From the NCBI RefSeq assembly GCF_009818105.1, contig NZ_CP046564.1:2976001-3040000 (forward strand): a stretch of 64,000 bases of DNA. Direction: 5' to 3'. Source of the stretch: Bacillus sp. N1-1 (GTDB taxonomy: Bacteria; Bacillota; Bacilli; Bacillales; Guptibacillaceae). Position numbers and translations under genes: made by a program. The notes beneath the pieces are model-generated. The model saw only the letters and a list, made by a program, of their open reading frames with translations. It was not told where the DNA came from and searched no databases. Positions 37,076 to 47,643 of the stretch are shown here, one piece after another. The first letter of the stretch is position 1, and each line of letters starts with the position of its first letter.

Positions 37076-37943
37076 TAACCGAAATCCTCCCCTCCGAAAT
37101 GGAGAGCTGTACCGAACAGGTTATCTTTCTCATCGCTTCCCACTTTTCAAAAAATTCCTCCATCACTTGATTCACATTGACACCTTCATACTGAAGTGAT
37201 TGAATACACGACCACCAGTCCCAAGGAGCGATAATCGTTTGAATAAGAAGGTTACTCGTTTCCCTATCCACCTCATTGATAAAAGCTTTAAAGCATTGTT
37301 TAAACTCTTCATGACCTTTCTTTTCATACCACACATGCATCGCTTTAGGGAGTACTTCATACACGGGAATAGGCACTTCATCACTACTTTCAAAGTAGAA
37401 TTGGCCCATTACTTCTTTTATAGAATGATGTGAAATTGGAATGGATAACTGTGAAATGCTTTTATTATGACTAAGGCGTTTTTTCACTTCTGGAATTAAA
37501 CTAATAAGGAGTAAATAGGGCTCTGGATATAGCGCCTTGATTGTACCTAGCGCTGTTACCGTCTCTCGGTAAGGAAATGTTGCAAATCCACGATAATTGT
37601 TCACATCTACACTCACACCTATTAAAGAGGAGAGAAGATATCCTTCCATTTCAGGGAACTGATCGAATGCAAACTCATCTTCAACCGAATCATGAACTGA
37701 CAGATATCCTTGGTGTATCGGAATAAACGCCTCTTGATTAATCGTTCGAATCATACGATTACATAGAATGCCACATTTAGAAAAAAGACGGTCGCGGAAG
37801 TTGAGATGATACTCAAGCAAATCCCGCTCCCGCCAGTATGATAACTTCCGCTTACCCAAATGTGTCATGATGACTTCGGGTTTTCGAACCCAACTTACTT
37901 CTTTAAATCCATATTTTTCAGCTATGAGCACTAATAAATCCAT
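37068..37943 (-). CDS. Unrecognised protein between spoVID and ysxE, possibly kinase-fold
   Basis: I do not recognise this 291-residue protein. Its first 75 residues can be laid by eye against YsxE, sharing spacing of MTHLGKRKL with VETDRGTFAL, of FRDRLF with IEDRFK, of RT and of YLSV with YLTP, so it may be another divergent member of the CotS kinase fold. There is no HGD or IDxD motif, so no kinase activity is expected. It has no signal peptide or membrane segment. It lies between spoVID and ysxE and overlaps the latter by eight bases, which suggests co-expression in the mother cell and a coat role. Confidence 0.6.
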   Translation of the reverse strand: MDLLVLIAEKYGFKEVSWVRKPEVIMTHLGKRKLSYWRERDLLEYHLNFRDRLFSKCGILCNRMIRTINQEAFIPIHQGYLSVHDSVEDEFAFDQFPEMEGYLLSSLIGVSVDVNNYRGFATFPYRETVTALGTIKALYPEPYLLLISLIPEVKKRLSHNKSISQLSIPISHHSIKEVMGQFYFESSDEVPIPVYEVLPKAMHVWYEKKGHEEFKQCFKAFINEVDRETSNLLIQTIIAPWDWWSCIQSLQYEGVNVNQVMEEFFEKWEAMRKITCSVQLSISEGRISVIE

Positions 37944-38005
37944 CTTTATTACTCCTTTTCACACCACCAATAACAATTGATTCATTAGCTGTCAGGCAAG
38001 CGAAT

Positions 38006-39031
38006 TTACCGATTCACTGGTATATATAAGATCTGCCCTTCCTTTACCTCTTCTTCTTCAAGACGGTTCACGCGAGCAAGGTGACTTGGAAGAACACGAT
38101 AGCGTTCTGCAATTTCAGTTAATGAATCACCAGGTTGGATGATACACATTTTCATTTTCGAAAATTGCTCTTCTTCTTTTGTTAACATACTCGTTAAATA
38201 AAGGGCATTTTCTTCACGAGGTGTTTGTTTCTTTTGTTCAAGTATCTCCTCCTCATCATAATCGTTGTATTCATTTTGAGGAGAGCGCATTTCTTCTACA
38301 ATAGGCTGATTGTTATATTCAGTTGATCCTTCCAATTGGCGAGCCATGCGTGTTAAAAAGTCATACGTCGGTTCCAGGAATTCCTCATTTTCTTCAACTT
38401 CTGCACTTGTCTTTGAATAATCAACTTCATCCGAATCAGATTGTGCTCGCATATCTACTTGAGGGGAACGTAAATGAGAGGTCTGTTCAAGTGATTCTTC
38501 CTCATGATCGACGTATTTAATATCATTCTCCCAAACACTTTCCTCTTCTTGACTCAATTCACTTTCGTCTTCTTCCACCTCATCGACCTCTATTTCTACA
38601 CGATTTTGATCACCCTGGATCCCACTAATGGATATGTCAGCTTTCAACTGAAGGCAATTCTCCTCCACTATCGTGTAGTCAAACGTATCTACCGTAACAA
38701 ATATATCTTCTAGACTTCTAATACGACTTGCAGGAATCGTAATATCTACCGGAAACCGGTGTCCCATCGACGCCGTACCATCTTCTCTTACATGAACTTC
38801 ATGAATTGAGCGATAGGGAGATCCCTCACTGATATCTTCATGACCTGTTTGATCACGCTGCAAATATTCTCCCGTTAAATATAAACAGCCTTTCACAGCT
38901 ACATAATCTTCATACTCTTCAATCGAAATTTCAGGATCAAGTGAAATAGATAGAACCTCTTCAACTTCCTGTCCTTTCTTTAACCAGACCTGCTCCTCTA
39001 CGGAGAAATGCAAATATGAGCCTTCAGGCAT
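38006..39031 (-). CDS. spoVID: Spore coat morphogenetic protein SpoVID
   Basis: SpoVID is required for coat encasement and recruits SafA. The 341-residue product begins MPEGSYLHFSVEEQVWLKKGQEVEE, the family N-terminal domain (about 1-140). A long acidic, low-complexity middle follows (about 145-290, rich in Glu, Asp and Ser), and the protein ends with a LysM domain (about 294-339, MCIIQPGDSLTEIAERY). The ATG at 39031 has AAGGAGGAG upstream. Its known partner SafA is encoded at 7.0-8.8 kb. In this operon it is followed by two kinase-fold genes. Confidence 0.92.
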   Translation of the reverse strand: MPEGSYLHFSVEEQVWLKKGQEVEEVLSISLDPEISIEEYEDYVAVKGCLYLTGEYLQRDQTGHEDISEGSPYRSIHEVHVREDGTASMGHRFPVDITIPASRIRSLEDIFVTVDTFDYTIVEENCLQLKADISISGIQGDQNRVEIEVDEVEEDESELSQEEESVWENDIKYVDHEEESLEQTSHLRSPQVDMRAQSDSDEVDYSKTSAEVEENEEFLEPTYDFLTRMARQLEGSTEYNNQPIVEEMRSPQNEYNDYDEEEILEQKKQTPREENALYLTSMLTKEEEQFSKMKMCIIQPGDSLTEIAERYRVLPSHLARVNRLEEEEVKEGQILYIPVNR

Positions 39032-39139
39032 GCTTTCTCCTCCTTTCAAACATTATCCATACATTACACATGTATGAGTAATTCACAGGATTATGTCTAA
39101 TTTGAATAAGATTGAGAAAGTTCCCTCTGTCTCCTCAAT

Positions 39140-39172
39140 CAAAAAAGCTACTGGCAAATGCCAGTAGCTTTG
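39140..39172 (-). terminator. Intrinsic terminator of hemL
   Basis: AAAGCTACTGGC and GCCAGTAGCTTT form a perfect stem around ATTT, followed by TTTTTTG on the minus strand, right after the hemL stop. Confidence 0.92.
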
Positions 39173-39174
39173 GA

Positions 39175-40461
39175 TTAAACAAGCTTTGAGAAAGCCGCTT
39201 CTGCAGCAGCAATTGTTTCATCGATGTCGTGCTCAGTATGAGCAGTTGAAAGAAACATTCCTTCAAATTGAGATGGGGGTAGTGAAATTCCTTGTGCAAG
39301 CATTTCTTTAAAATAGTTTGTAAAGTGTTCAAGGTTAGAAGAAGATGCTGTTTCAAAGTTAATAACATCCTCGTTCGTAAAGAAGAAGCCAACCATCGAC
39401 CCCGCACGATTAACGGTATGAGGGATATTGTATTTTGCTGCAGCTTTTGAAAGCCCTTTTCCAAGTCGCTCTGCTTTACGTTCGAAATCCTGGTAGCTTT
39501 CTGGTGTGAGTTGCGAAAGTGTTTCATATCCTGCTGTCATCGCAAGTGGATTTCCACTAAGTGTACCCGCTTGATAGATCGGACCGCTTGGAGCAATTTG
39601 CTCCATGATTTCCTTTTTACCACCATAGGCACCAACCGGTAAGCCTCCACCAATTACTTTCCCAAGACAAGTTAAATCAGGCGTAACATTATAGTACCCT
39701 TGGGCACAGTTGTAACCTACGCGGAAGCCAGTCATAACTTCATCAAAAATAAGAAGCGTTCCATTATCCTCTGTGATCTTACGAATTTCTTCAAGGTATC
39801 CCTGCTGAGGTGGCACAACACCCATGTTGCCCGCTACAGGCTCGATGATAACGCCAGCGATATCATCTCCGAACTCCTCGAACGCATAACGAAGGCTTTC
39901 GAGATCATTATATGGTACTGTAATGGTGTTTTTAGCAATGCCTTCAGGTACGCCTGGACTATCCGGAAGGCCTAGGGTGGCGACGCCAGACCCAGCTTTA
40001 ATTAGCAAGGAGTCACCGTGACCATGATAGCATCCTTCAAACTTAAGTATTTTATTGCGACCTGTGTAACCTCTAGCTAAACGCAACGCACTCATCGTAG
40101 CTTCCGTTCCCGAGTTTACCATACGTACGATCTCAATTGATGGTACTCGTTCAATCACAAGCTCAGCAAGTTTTGTTTCATACTGACTAGGTGCTCCAAA
40201 ACTCGTACCAAGCTCCGTTACCTCTTTAAGCCGATCAACAACCTGCTCATCAGCATGGCCAAGAATGAGCGGACCATAGGAAAGTACATAGTCGATGTAT
40301 TCGTTTTGATCGATGTCATAAATTTTAGAGCCTTTTCCTTTTTCCATAAAAATCGGATCCATACCAACTGACTTAAAAGCCCTTACTGGACTGTTCACGC
40401 CACCTGGCATTACTTTAGATGCTTCCTTAAATGCTTCTTTGGAACGTTCATAATTACCCAT
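39175..40461 (-). CDS. hemL: Glutamate-1-semialdehyde 2,1-aminomutase
   Basis: HemL is the PLP enzyme that converts glutamate semialdehyde to 5-aminolevulinate. The 428-residue product has [28 protein letters not shown], the PLP-lysine region [16 protein letters not shown] and [18 protein letters not shown] precedes the ATG. It is the last gene of hemAXCDBL, together giving the C5 route from glutamyl-tRNA to uroporphyrinogen III. Confidence 0.97.
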   Translation of the reverse strand: MGNYERSKEAFKEASKVMPGGVNSPVRAFKSVGMDPIFMEKGKGSKIYDIDQNEYIDYVLSYGPLILGHADEQVVDRLKEVTELGTSFGAPSQYETKLAELVIERVPSIEIVRMVNSGTEATMSALRLARGYTGRNKILKFEGCYHGHGDSLLIKAGSGVATLGLPDSPGVPEGIAKNTITVPYNDLESLRYAFEEFGDDIAGVIIEPVAGNMGVVPPQQGYLEEIRKITEDNGTLLIFDEVMTGFRVGYNCAQGYYNVTPDLTCLGKVIGGGLPVGAYGGKKEIMEQIAPSGPIYQAGTLSGNPLAMTAGYETLSQLTPESYQDFERKAERLGKGLSKAAAKYNIPHTVNRAGSMVGFFFTNEDVINFETASSSNLEHFTNYFKEMLAQGISLPPSQFEGMFLSTAHTEHDIDETIAAAEAAFSKLV

Positions 40462-40484
40462 TTAATAGTCCCTCTCTTTCAATT

Positions 40485-41462
40485 CTATTGATTTAGCCAG
40501 CGAGCAGCGTCTTTCGCAAAGTAAGTAATGATTAAGTCTGCGCCTGCACGCTTCATGCTTGTTAATTTCTCAAGAACCACTTCTTCTTCATTCAGCCACC
40601 CATTTTGACTTGCGGCTTTTATCATGGAATATTCCCCGCTAACGTTATAGGCAACCATTGGAAGTGGGAAGCGGTCTTTTAGTTCGCGAATGATATCAAG
40701 ATAAGAAAGGGCCGGTTTTACCATTAAGAAATCAGCGCCTTCTTCAATGTCACTCTCTGCTTCTCGAATGGCTTCGAGTCGATTAGCTGGATCCATTTGA
40801 TACGTTTTGCGATCACCAAACTGTGGCGTACTGTGAGCAGCATCACGAAATGGACCATAAAAGGCAGATGAGAATTTCACAGCATAGCTCATAATAGGAA
40901 CATCAACAAAACCTGCTTCATCAAGGCCATGACGAATGGCCGCTACGAAACCATCCATCATGTTCGATGGCGCAATCATATCAGCTCCTGCTTTAGCTTG
41001 AGAAATCGCTGTTTTAGTAAGTAGTTCAAGAGATTCATCATTTTGTACGTAACCATTCTCAATCACGCCACAGTGCCCGTGATCTGTATATTGACACAAG
41101 CATGTATCTGCAATAACAGTTAACTCAGGAAACTCATCTTTAATTTGCGCAATTGCTTTTTGGACAATCCCCGTATCACAGTAAGCCTCTGAACCAACGG
41201 CATCTTTATGGTTTGGAACACCAAACATCATAATGGATTTAATACCAAGATCAACTACTTCACGCACTTCTTCATTCAACCGGTCTAATGAATAGTGATA
41301 AACACCTGGCATAGAAGGAATTTCTCTTTTCACATTTTCTTCTTCAACTGCAAAAATCGGATAGATAAAATCCTCTTTATGTAAATACGTTTCTCTTACG
41401 AGGGATCTCATTGATTCAGAACGTCTTAATCGACGGTGACGATGAAAGTTTGCTGTTTCCAT
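40485..41462 (-). CDS. hemB: Delta-aminolevulinic acid dehydratase
   Basis: HemB joins two aminolevulinate molecules into porphobilinogen. The 325-residue product shows the zinc-binding cysteine cluster [14 protein letters not shown] and the two Schiff-base lysines in [18 protein letters not shown] and [12 protein letters not shown]. The ATG at 41462 is preferred because AGGAGG stands eight bases upstream; another ATG at 41468 is only two bases from it. It lies between hemD and hemL. Confidence 0.97.
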   Translation of the reverse strand: METANFHRHRRLRRSESMRSLVRETYLHKEDFIYPIFAVEEENVKREIPSMPGVYHYSLDRLNEEVREVVDLGIKSIMMFGVPNHKDAVGSEAYCDTGIVQKAIAQIKDEFPELTVIADTCLCQYTDHGHCGVIENGYVQNDESLELLTKTAISQAKAGADMIAPSNMMDGFVAAIRHGLDEAGFVDVPIMSYAVKFSSAFYGPFRDAAHSTPQFGDRKTYQMDPANRLEAIREAESDIEEGADFLMVKPALSYLDIIRELKDRFPLPMVAYNVSGEYSMIKAASQNGWLNEEEVVLEKLTSMKRAGADLIITYFAKDAARWLNQ

Positions 41463-41474
41463 TATCATTTCCTC

Positions 41475-42221
41475 CTATTTATTAAAAAATCGCTCAAGGC
41501 TTTCAAGCATTCCTTCAATGGTATATTGGTCAGGCACGACTTGGGGTACGATGCCGTATGATCGTAGCGTTTTCTCAGTAATCGGGCCAATTACCACTAT
41601 TGTGATGCCTATGAGGTGATCTTTCAAATTGTCTGCATCGAGAAGCTGTACAAAATGATGAACTGTTGACGAAGAGGTGAACGTTATGACATCACAATCT
41701 TTGTTATGAACGATCTTTTTTAATGCTGCTTTCGACTCAAACGGAATAACTGTATCGTAGATTGGTAAATCGGTTACATCATACCCTAACTTGCTTAATT
41801 GCCCAGGTAATACCGCTCGACCAAGATTCCCTCTTGGTAGCAGTATTTTCTCATTAGGCTCAGCTTGCTTTGCCAGAGCGGCAACTAGTCCTTCAGCCAC
41901 AAAATCATTTGGCATAAGATCAATTTGAATTCCGTACCGCTTCAGGGCTTTTGCTGTTTTACTTCCAACCGCGCCAACTTTTATACCTTTTGGAATATTC
42001 GCCTGCTTCAAGAAAAAACGTACGCCATTGGCACTCGTAAATAAGAGCCAGCTAAATTCACTTAATTCAATCGAATTTAGCAATTGATTACGGGGTTGGA
42101 ACGAAATAAGAGGGATTTCAATCGAAATCCCCTCTCTTTCTTCAATTAATTTCGTAAATGTCGCTGCCTGCTCCCTAGCTCTCGTGACCATTACACGCTT
42201 TCCTGAGAGCGGAGAACTCAT
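41475..42221 (-). CDS. hemD: Uroporphyrinogen-III synthase
   Basis: HemD closes and inverts ring D of the linear tetrapyrrole made by HemC. The 248-residue product has the two-domain HemD fold pattern with [19 protein letters not shown] at the start, [13 protein letters not shown] and [12 protein letters not shown]. Its ATG overlaps the hemC stop (ATGA, 42218-42221), so the two enzymes are translationally coupled, in line with hand-over of an unstable intermediate. Confidence 0.95.
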   Translation of the reverse strand: MSSPLSGKRVMVTRAREQAATFTKLIEEREGISIEIPLISFQPRNQLLNSIELSEFSWLLFTSANGVRFFLKQANIPKGIKVGAVGSKTAKALKRYGIQIDLMPNDFVAEGLVAALAKQAEPNEKILLPRGNLGRAVLPGQLSKLGYDVTDLPIYDTVIPFESKAALKKIVHNKDCDVITFTSSSTVHHFVQLLDADNLKDHLIGITIVVIGPITEKTLRSYGIVPQVVPDQYTIEGMLESLERFFNK

Positions 42222-43147
42222 TGATCTAATTCCTCTTTCACACGATCAAGGATATCTTTAGCACCCTGTTCCTTCATTCGATTCGCAAGCATATTTCCTA
42301 CTTGTATAGGATCACTACCCATTTCCATTTCTTTAATAATAACAGATCCATCCGGTTCTCCAACAAGGCCCGTAACAGTTACTTTGTCACCATTAAGAGT
42401 CGCATGACCTGCAATTGGAACCTGACAACCTCCTTCAAGTGTATGAAGGAAAGCTCGTTCTGCTAATACTGTCCTCGTTGTTTCTTGATCGCTAAATTTC
42501 TCAAGAATCGCTTTTAACTCATCATCGCTCTCTCGACACTCGATGGAGAGTGCTCCCTGCCCAACAGCCGGAACGCATAAGTCAGGATCAAGGTACTCTG
42601 TTACAATTTCTTTTGACCAACCCATGCGATGTAGACCTGCAGCGGCTAGCACAATCGCATCGTAATCTTCGTCTTTTAATTTACGGATACGCGTGTCAAT
42701 ATTTCCGCGAATCCACTTAATTTCAACATCAGGACGTATCGCTTTTAACTGTGCCCCGCGTCTTAGACTACTTGTACCAATAACAGCACCCTCAGGTAGT
42801 TCTCTAAATGTTTTTTTTGATTCAGATATAATGACATCTCGATGATCTTCACGTTCTGGAATACAGCCAATCATAAGACCATCTGGAAGAACAGAAGGCA
42901 TATCTTTCATACTATGAACAGCCATATCGATATCACCGTTTAACATCGCGTCTTCAATTTCCTTAACAAATAATCCTTTTCCTCCAACTTTGGAAAGGGT
43001 AACGTCCAGGATTTTGTCACCACGAGTGACGATCTCTTTTATTTCAAAATCTACGCCGGGGTTTAACTCCTTTAACTTACTGATCACCCACTTCGTTTGA
43101 GTAATCGCTAATTTACTTCTTCTTGAGCCTACGACAATTTTACGCAT
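42218..43147 (-). CDS. hemC: Porphobilinogen deaminase
   Basis: HemC polymerises four porphobilinogens into hydroxymethylbilane. The 309-residue product has [18 protein letters not shown], the VHSMKDMP motif with the catalytic Asp region, [12 protein letters not shown] and the dipyrromethane-cofactor cysteine in [12 protein letters not shown]. The ATG at 43147 has GGAGGAG upstream; the frame extends into hemX but that region is coding for hemX. It follows hemX. Confidence 0.97.
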   Translation of the reverse strand: MRKIVVGSRRSKLAITQTKWVISKLKELNPGVDFEIKEIVTRGDKILDVTLSKVGGKGLFVKEIEDAMLNGDIDMAVHSMKDMPSVLPDGLMIGCIPEREDHRDVIISESKKTFRELPEGAVIGTSSLRRGAQLKAIRPDVEIKWIRGNIDTRIRKLKDEDYDAIVLAAAGLHRMGWSKEIVTEYLDPDLCVPAVGQGALSIECRESDDELKAILEKFSDQETTRTVLAERAFLHTLEGGCQVPIAGHATLNGDKVTVTGLVGEPDGSVIIKEMEMGSDPIQVGNMLANRMKEQGAKDILDRVKEELDQ

Positions 43148-43172
43148 GGTTACTCCTCCAACCTGTTCTCCC

Positions 43173-44000
43173 TTATACATACCAGAAATGAAATTCTGAC
43201 AATGTTCCAGAAAGGAAGACATTAATTAATACGATAAGAAACGCAGCAACGTTCCATAACGCGAGGGAACGCCCCTCCATCTCTCTAGCCACTTTTTGAT
43301 ATAAATAAGTACTATAGGCGCCTAGTACAAAAAACGAAATAATTACTTTAGCATCGAACAAGCTAAATTGGTCTACCTTTAAGATTGCCCAAACAATTCC
43401 TAATATAAGACTTAGTAATAGAAGTGGAACGCCGAGAACGCTACATAAATAGGAAAGCTTCTCAAGCTGGGATAGATCGCCAAACCTTCTTAATCGTTTA
43501 TTCCATTTTTTTCTCTTCAACATCTGGTAAAGAATCAAATACATGATTGAAAAAATAAACGAAAGCGAAAATGCCCCATATGATAAAAAAGCCATCGTAA
43601 TGTGAATAATCGACAGCTCAGACATCAATTGTTCCGTGAGCAAACTTGAAGCCTGCTCTCTAGTGGCAAATAAATTGATAGCCATAATGCTGAAACCGAG
43701 TACATTTGCAAAAAAGACAAAAAAATCGACTCGAAAAAACCAGTTAATCAAGAGCGATAGCGATACAATCACCCATGCATAAAAAAATAACCCCTCAAAA
43801 GGTGTTAAAATCGGGAAACCGCCAATTTCAATAATCTGCGTTACAAGAAACGCACTTTGCAGCACCCAAACAATAGAAAGCAACCAGAAAGCAAACTGAT
43901 TTACTTTCCGGCTGTTTTGCAAGAAATCAATAAAATAACCCAGTACACTAAGGGCATAAAGCAAAATGGTTATATCATAAAGCCAGCTGGCGTTGGTCAC
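43173..44000 (-). CDS. hemX: HemX, CcsA-like membrane protein of the heme operon
   Basis: The 275-residue polytopic protein has eight likely membrane segments and resembles the cytochrome assembly family (CcsA/ResC). In B. subtilis HemX lowers the amount of HemA, so it is a regulatory rather than catalytic member of the operon. The start is GTG at 44000 with GAGAGGAG upstream. It lies between hemA and hemC in the normal order. Confidence 0.93.
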   Translation of the reverse strand: MTNASWLYDITILLYALSVLGYFIDFLQNSRKVNQFAFWLLSIVWVLQSAFLVTQIIEIGGFPILTPFEGLFFYAWVIVSLSLLINWFFRVDFFVFFANVLGFSIMAINLFATREQASSLLTEQLMSELSIIHITMAFLSYGAFSLSFIFSIMYLILYQMLKRKKWNKRLRRFGDLSQLEKLSYLCSVLGVPLLLLSLILGIVWAILKVDQFSLFDAKVIISFFVLGAYSTYLYQKVAREMEGRSLALWNVAAFLIVLINVFLSGTLSEFHFWYV

Positions 44001-44017
44001 AAATCATGTCTCCTCTC

Positions 44018-45391
44018 CTAGGAGCGCAACTGCGATGCCTGTAATAAAGGGGAGTAGTCAACGGATTCATGCTGTCTTTTTTCTTCGTTTTCTTTCACTC
44101 GCTGCTTATGAAGTTCTCTCTCAATTTCTTCTTCAATCGCAAAGATTTTCGTGAAGATCTCAAGCGACTCCTCTGCATTTGGCTCTGCAGCCATCTCCTT
44201 CACACGAACAATGGGATCACGTAGCAGCTGGTTCACTATACTTTTCGTATGTTTACTTAATACTTTTCGTTCTCGATCCGTTAAGTTAGGCAATTTACGT
44301 TCAATACTATTCATTGTTTCTGCTTGAATCGCAAGTGCCTTCGTACGTAAAGCTGTAATCATCGGTACAACGCCGAGTGTATTAAGCCACTCTCTAAATT
44401 GAACAAGATCTTCTTCAATCATTAGTTCAATTTTCTCTGCTTCTTTCTTACGTTCTGCAATGTTTGTTTCAACAATTCCTTCTAGATCGTCAATATCGTA
44501 CAAGAAAACGGAGTCCATATTATTAAGGGATGGATCTAGATCTCTCGGAACAGCAATATCGACCATAAACAATGGACGACCTCTACGCTTTTTGAGAAGC
44601 GGTCTTACATTTTGCTCCGTTAAAACATAGTTTGTAGATCCAGTTGAACTGATTAGAATGTCTGCATCAGCAAGCGCAGTTTCTACTTCATCCATAGAAC
44701 GAGCCTGTCCTTTAAAACGAGAAGCAAGCTCTGTTGCTTTCTCAAGCGTACGATTCACGACTGTTACTTGATCTACGCCGTTACTTTGCAAGTTCTTAGC
44801 AGTAAGCTCACCCATTTTGCCTGCGCCAAGAATGACAACGTGTTTATTTTGAAGCCCACCAAAAATCTTCTTCGCTAACTCAACTGCAGCATAGCTGACC
44901 GAAACGGCGTTTTCTCCAATTTCGGTTTCAGAATGGGACCGTTTAGCAAGAGTAATCGCCTGCTTAAAGAGCTGATTAAAAATTGTTCCTGTTGTCTCTG
45001 AGTGCTGAGCAAGCAAGAAAGCATCGCGAACTTGTCCAAGTATTTGCGTTTCCCCGATGACAAGCGAATCAAGTCCAGATGCTACACGATAAAGGTGTTC
45101 TGTCGCCGCATCGCTTTCGCGAATCACTAGATATGGTGAAAATTCTTCTTTATCAATTCCGAACCATTCAGATAGAAAAGCTTTTGAATAATATCTCCCT
45201 GTATGAAGCTGATCAGCAACAACATATAACTCTGTACGGTTACATGTTGATAAGATCACCGCTTCTAGAATACTTTTAGAGTGACGCAACTTATCTAATG
45301 CTTCAGGCAAATCATTCTCCTGAAAGGAAAGTTTCTCTCGTATTTCCACAGGGGCTGTTTTGTGGTTCAACCCTACGACCAGGATGTGCAT
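44018..45391 (-). CDS. hemA: Glutamyl-tRNA reductase
   Basis: HemA reduces glutamyl-tRNA to glutamate semialdehyde, the regulated first step of heme synthesis. The 457-residue product has [17 protein letters not shown], the catalytic cysteine in [23 protein letters not shown], and the NADPH site [25 protein letters not shown] precedes the ATG. The upstream region carries a candidate PerR box over the -10. Confidence 0.97.
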   Translation of the reverse strand: MHILVVGLNHKTAPVEIREKLSFQENDLPEALDKLRHSKSILEAVILSTCNRTELYVVADQLHTGRYYSKAFLSEWFGIDKEEFSPYLVIRESDAATEHLYRVASGLDSLVIGETQILGQVRDAFLLAQHSETTGTIFNQLFKQAITLAKRSHSETEIGENAVSVSYAAVELAKKIFGGLQNKHVVILGAGKMGELTAKNLQSNGVDQVTVVNRTLEKATELASRFKGQARSMDEVETALADADILISSTGSTNYVLTEQNVRPLLKKRRGRPLFMVDIAVPRDLDPSLNNMDSVFLYDIDDLEGIVETNIAERKKEAEKIELMIEEDLVQFREWLNTLGVVPMITALRTKALAIQAETMNSIERKLPNLTDRERKVLSKHTKSIVNQLLRDPIVRVKEMAAEPNAEESLEIFTKIFAIEEEIERELHKQRVKENEEKRQHESVDYSPLLQASQLRS

Positions 45392-45440
45392 CGTTCCACC
45401 CCCAAAAAATTGTTAACCAAACCTAATCTTTTGCTATCAT

Positions 45441-45455
45441 CTATTACCATTATAA
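45441..45455 (-). promoter_or_regulatory. hemA -10 element with candidate PerR box
   Basis: The minus strand reads TTATAATGGTAATAG, matching 11 of 14 informative positions of the PerR consensus TTATAATnATTATAA. It covers an extended -10 (TGTTATAAT, 45454-45449 for the hexamer). B. subtilis hemA is PerR-regulated. No clear -35 is seen, which suits an extended -10. The PerR assignment is inference. Confidence 0.5.
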
Positions 45456-45628
45456 CATGTGACAAATTGCACAGAGTTATGAAATGTGAACAGACTATGA
45501 AAGCAATTATGATATGATGAATAAAGAATTATCTCTGCATATTATTAGTAATCATACAACTATTAATGTACCAGAAAATCAAATGTATAGCAAAACTTGT
45601 GTATCTCTTTCAACTAGGAGGATTTTCA

Positions 45629-46105
45629 TTGAAACGTCAAAGTATTTTTCCGGGAGTTTTATTTATTGGAATCGGACTTTATTATTTATTTCAAACGCTA
45701 AACCTTCCCTTTTCAGATCATCTCATGAATTGGCAAGTTATTTTAATTGTGATAGGTCTTGCCATGATCATTCAAGGTTCTATTGCAAAAGAAGGGAATA
45801 TGCTTTTTCCGGGAATTTTGCTCCTTGGGCTTGGTGTACATTTCTATTTTGTCACTAAAATCGCCGTTTGGCCTGATAGCTGGGGAATGTATACACTGAT
45901 CCTGAGTGCAGCTTATCTGGTTACATACTATAAAACAAAAAAAAGCGGTCTGATCCCCGGGTTACTATTACTTGCCCTTTCCATTATTGAACTTCTTTAT
46001 TCTGGTTTAGAACTCTGGCTCAACTCTACCTTTTCCTTTGTAGGCAAGTTTTGGCCGCTTGCTTTAATTGCTATAGGAATTTACCTTGTCTCGAAAAAAA
46101 AGTAA
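45629..46105 (+). CDS. LiaF-like transmembrane protein, unknown function
   Basis: The 158-residue product has five or six short hydrophobic segments in repeats of the type IFPGVLFIGIGLYYLF, MLFPGILLLGLGVHFYF, LIPGLLLLALSIIELLY and FWPLALIAIGIYLV. This layout is typical of the LiaF-type/DUF5668 membrane region. There is no soluble C-terminal domain. The start is TTG at 45629, seven bases after AGGAGG; the frame is open further upstream but without a site. It is the only gene on the plus strand in this part and ends at a shared terminator. Function unknown. Confidence 0.8.
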   Translation: MKRQSIFPGVLFIGIGLYYLFQTLNLPFSDHLMNWQVILIVIGLAMIIQGSIAKEGNMLFPGILLLGLGVHFYFVTKIAVWPDSWGMYTLILSAAYLVTYYKTKKSGLIPGLLLLALSIIELLYSGLELWLNSTFSFVGKFWPLALIAIGIYLVSKKK

Positions 46106-46130
46106 GGAGCACACGCTCCTTACTTTTTTC
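46094..46130. terminator. Bidirectional terminator
   Basis: AGTAAGGAGC and GCTCCTTACT form a perfect stem with an ACAC loop, A-run on the left and TTTTTT on the right. It ends the plus-strand membrane gene, whose TAA lies in the stem, and the ABC operon on the minus strand. Confidence 0.92.
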
Positions 46131-46147
46131 TATCTCAACATTTCAAG

Positions 46148-46888
46148 TTATAAAATAGAACTTAAAAAGTCCTGCGTTCTCTGTTCCTTTGGTTCATTAA
46201 ATAACTCACTAGGGTGGCCTTTCTCTACGATTTTTCCATCATGCATGTAGACGACCCAATCTCCTACCTCTCGAGCAAAACCCATCTCATGCGTGACAAC
46301 AACCATCGTCATTCCCTCTTTTGCTAGTTCTTTCATAGTAGATAGAACTTCTCCCACTAACTCAGGATCAAGCGCTGATGTCGGCTCGTCAAACAACATA
46401 ATATCAGGCTTCATGGCAAGCGCTCGTGCAATGGCAACTCTCTGCTTCTGACCGCCGGAAAGTTTGTTAGGATAGACGTTCGCTTTATCTCCAAGACCTA
46501 CTTTTGCAAGGAGTTCCTTTCCTTCTTTCTCCGCTTCGGCCCGCTTTATTTTTTTCACCATTAATGGAGCTTCAATGACATTCTCTAAAACCGATTTATG
46601 AGGAAAAAGGTTAAAATGTTGAAACACCATGCCGACGCGCTGCCTGACTTTATTTAAATCATTTTTTTGAGGGTCAATCGTTTCGCCTTCAATAATAACG
46701 TTTCCGCTATTTTTGATCTCAAGAAAATTCATGCACCGAAGCAGTGTACTCTTACCAGAGCCACTGGCGCCAATAAGCACAACAACGTCGCTTTCATTTA
46801 CTTCAAGATCAATATCCTTTAGGACGTGAAGATCTCCAAATGATTTGTTCAATTTCTCTACTCGAATCATTTCTGCTTTTTCTACCAT
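46148..46888 (-). CDS. Polar amino-acid ABC transporter ATPase
   Basis: The 246-residue product is a GlnQ/ArtM-type ATPase with Walker [11 protein letters not shown]-loop [10 protein letters not shown], signature [15 protein letters not shown] and Walker [14 protein letters not shown]. It energises import by the permease and binding protein encoded upstream. The ATG at 46888 has GAGAGGTG six bases upstream; a GTG at 46897 is less likely. The substrate is a polar amino acid, probably glutamine, arginine or cystine; sequence alone does not decide. Confidence 0.95.
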   Translation of the reverse strand: MVEKAEMIRVEKLNKSFGDLHVLKDIDLEVNESDVVVLIGASGSGKSTLLRCMNFLEIKNSGNVIIEGETIDPQKNDLNKVRQRVGMVFQHFNLFPHKSVLENVIEAPLMVKKIKRAEAEKEGKELLAKVGLGDKANVYPNKLSGGQKQRVAIARALAMKPDIMLFDEPTSALDPELVGEVLSTMKELAKEGMTMVVVTHEMGFAREVGDWVVYMHDGKIVEKGHPSELFNEPKEQRTQDFLSSIL

Positions 46889-46908
46889 CGACAGCACCTC
46901 TCTCTTTC

Positions 46909-47568
46909 TTAATCACTAGCAGATAATCGTTTTTCAAGGAGATTAACAAGAAGCGTGAAGATTAAAACAAGGACTAGATAGTATACAGCTACAATGAGTA
47001 AATACGTCATCTCATCAAACGTTCTTGCCCCCTGTGTAGTCGCGACGCTAAACAATTCTGGAAGGGCTATAAATGCTGCTAGTGAGGAATCTTTCAACCC
47101 AATGATAAATTGGTTACCAAGAGGTGGCAACGCTCTTCTAAAAGCCTGTGGAAGAATAATACGTCGCATCGCAAGTGTATGACTCATTCCAAGAGAGCGC
47201 CCAGCCTCCATCTGACCTTTGTCAATGGATTGAATGGACCCACGAAAGATCTCTGCAATATAAGCCCCGTTATGTAGGGCAAGTCCAATTGAAGCAGCCC
47301 AGAATTTCGGGATATTAAACTCGGTTAAACCAAAATAGAAGATGAAAATTTGAACAATTAGCGGCGTGCCTCGAATAACAGCAATGTACACATTTGCAAT
47401 CCAATTTAATATCTTTGATTGTGAAATTTTAAATAAAGCAAAAAACAAACCAATAAAAACAGCTATTAAAACAGATACGAAGGTAACCCGAATCGTAAGC
47501 CAGAGTCCTTCAAAGAATACCGGATAGCTCTCTAATAGCGTTTCAAAAAAATGAGCAAAAGTTGGCAA
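46909..47568 (-). CDS. Polar amino-acid ABC transporter permease
   Basis: The 219-residue protein has four to five membrane segments and the family features: [15 protein letters not shown], then the EAA loop [38 protein letters not shown]. The start is TTG at 47568 with AAGGAG ten bases upstream. It stands 75 bases after the binding protein gene, with a terminator-like hairpin in between, and 20 bases before the ATPase gene. Confidence 0.94.
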   Translation of the reverse strand: MPTFAHFFETLLESYPVFFEGLWLTIRVTFVSVLIAVFIGLFFALFKISQSKILNWIANVYIAVIRGTPLIVQIFIFYFGLTEFNIPKFWAASIGLALHNGAYIAEIFRGSIQSIDKGQMEAGRSLGMSHTLAMRRIILPQAFRRALPPLGNQFIIGLKDSSLAAFIALPELFSVATTQGARTFDEMTYLLIVAVYYLVLVLIFTLLVNLLEKRLSASD

Positions 47569-47605
47569 GTGCGATCAGCTCCTTAGAATTCAGTAACATT
47601 ACAGG

Positions 47606-47638
47606 TAAAAAAGGAATGCGCGCACCGCACACATTCCT
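47606..47638 (-). terminator. Intra-operon attenuator hairpin
   Basis: GGAATGtgTGCG and CGCGCATTCC-type arms pair around GTGC and are followed by TTTTTT on the minus strand. It lies between binding protein and permease genes and would let the binding protein be made in excess. Confidence 0.75.
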
Positions 47639-47643
47639 CATTC

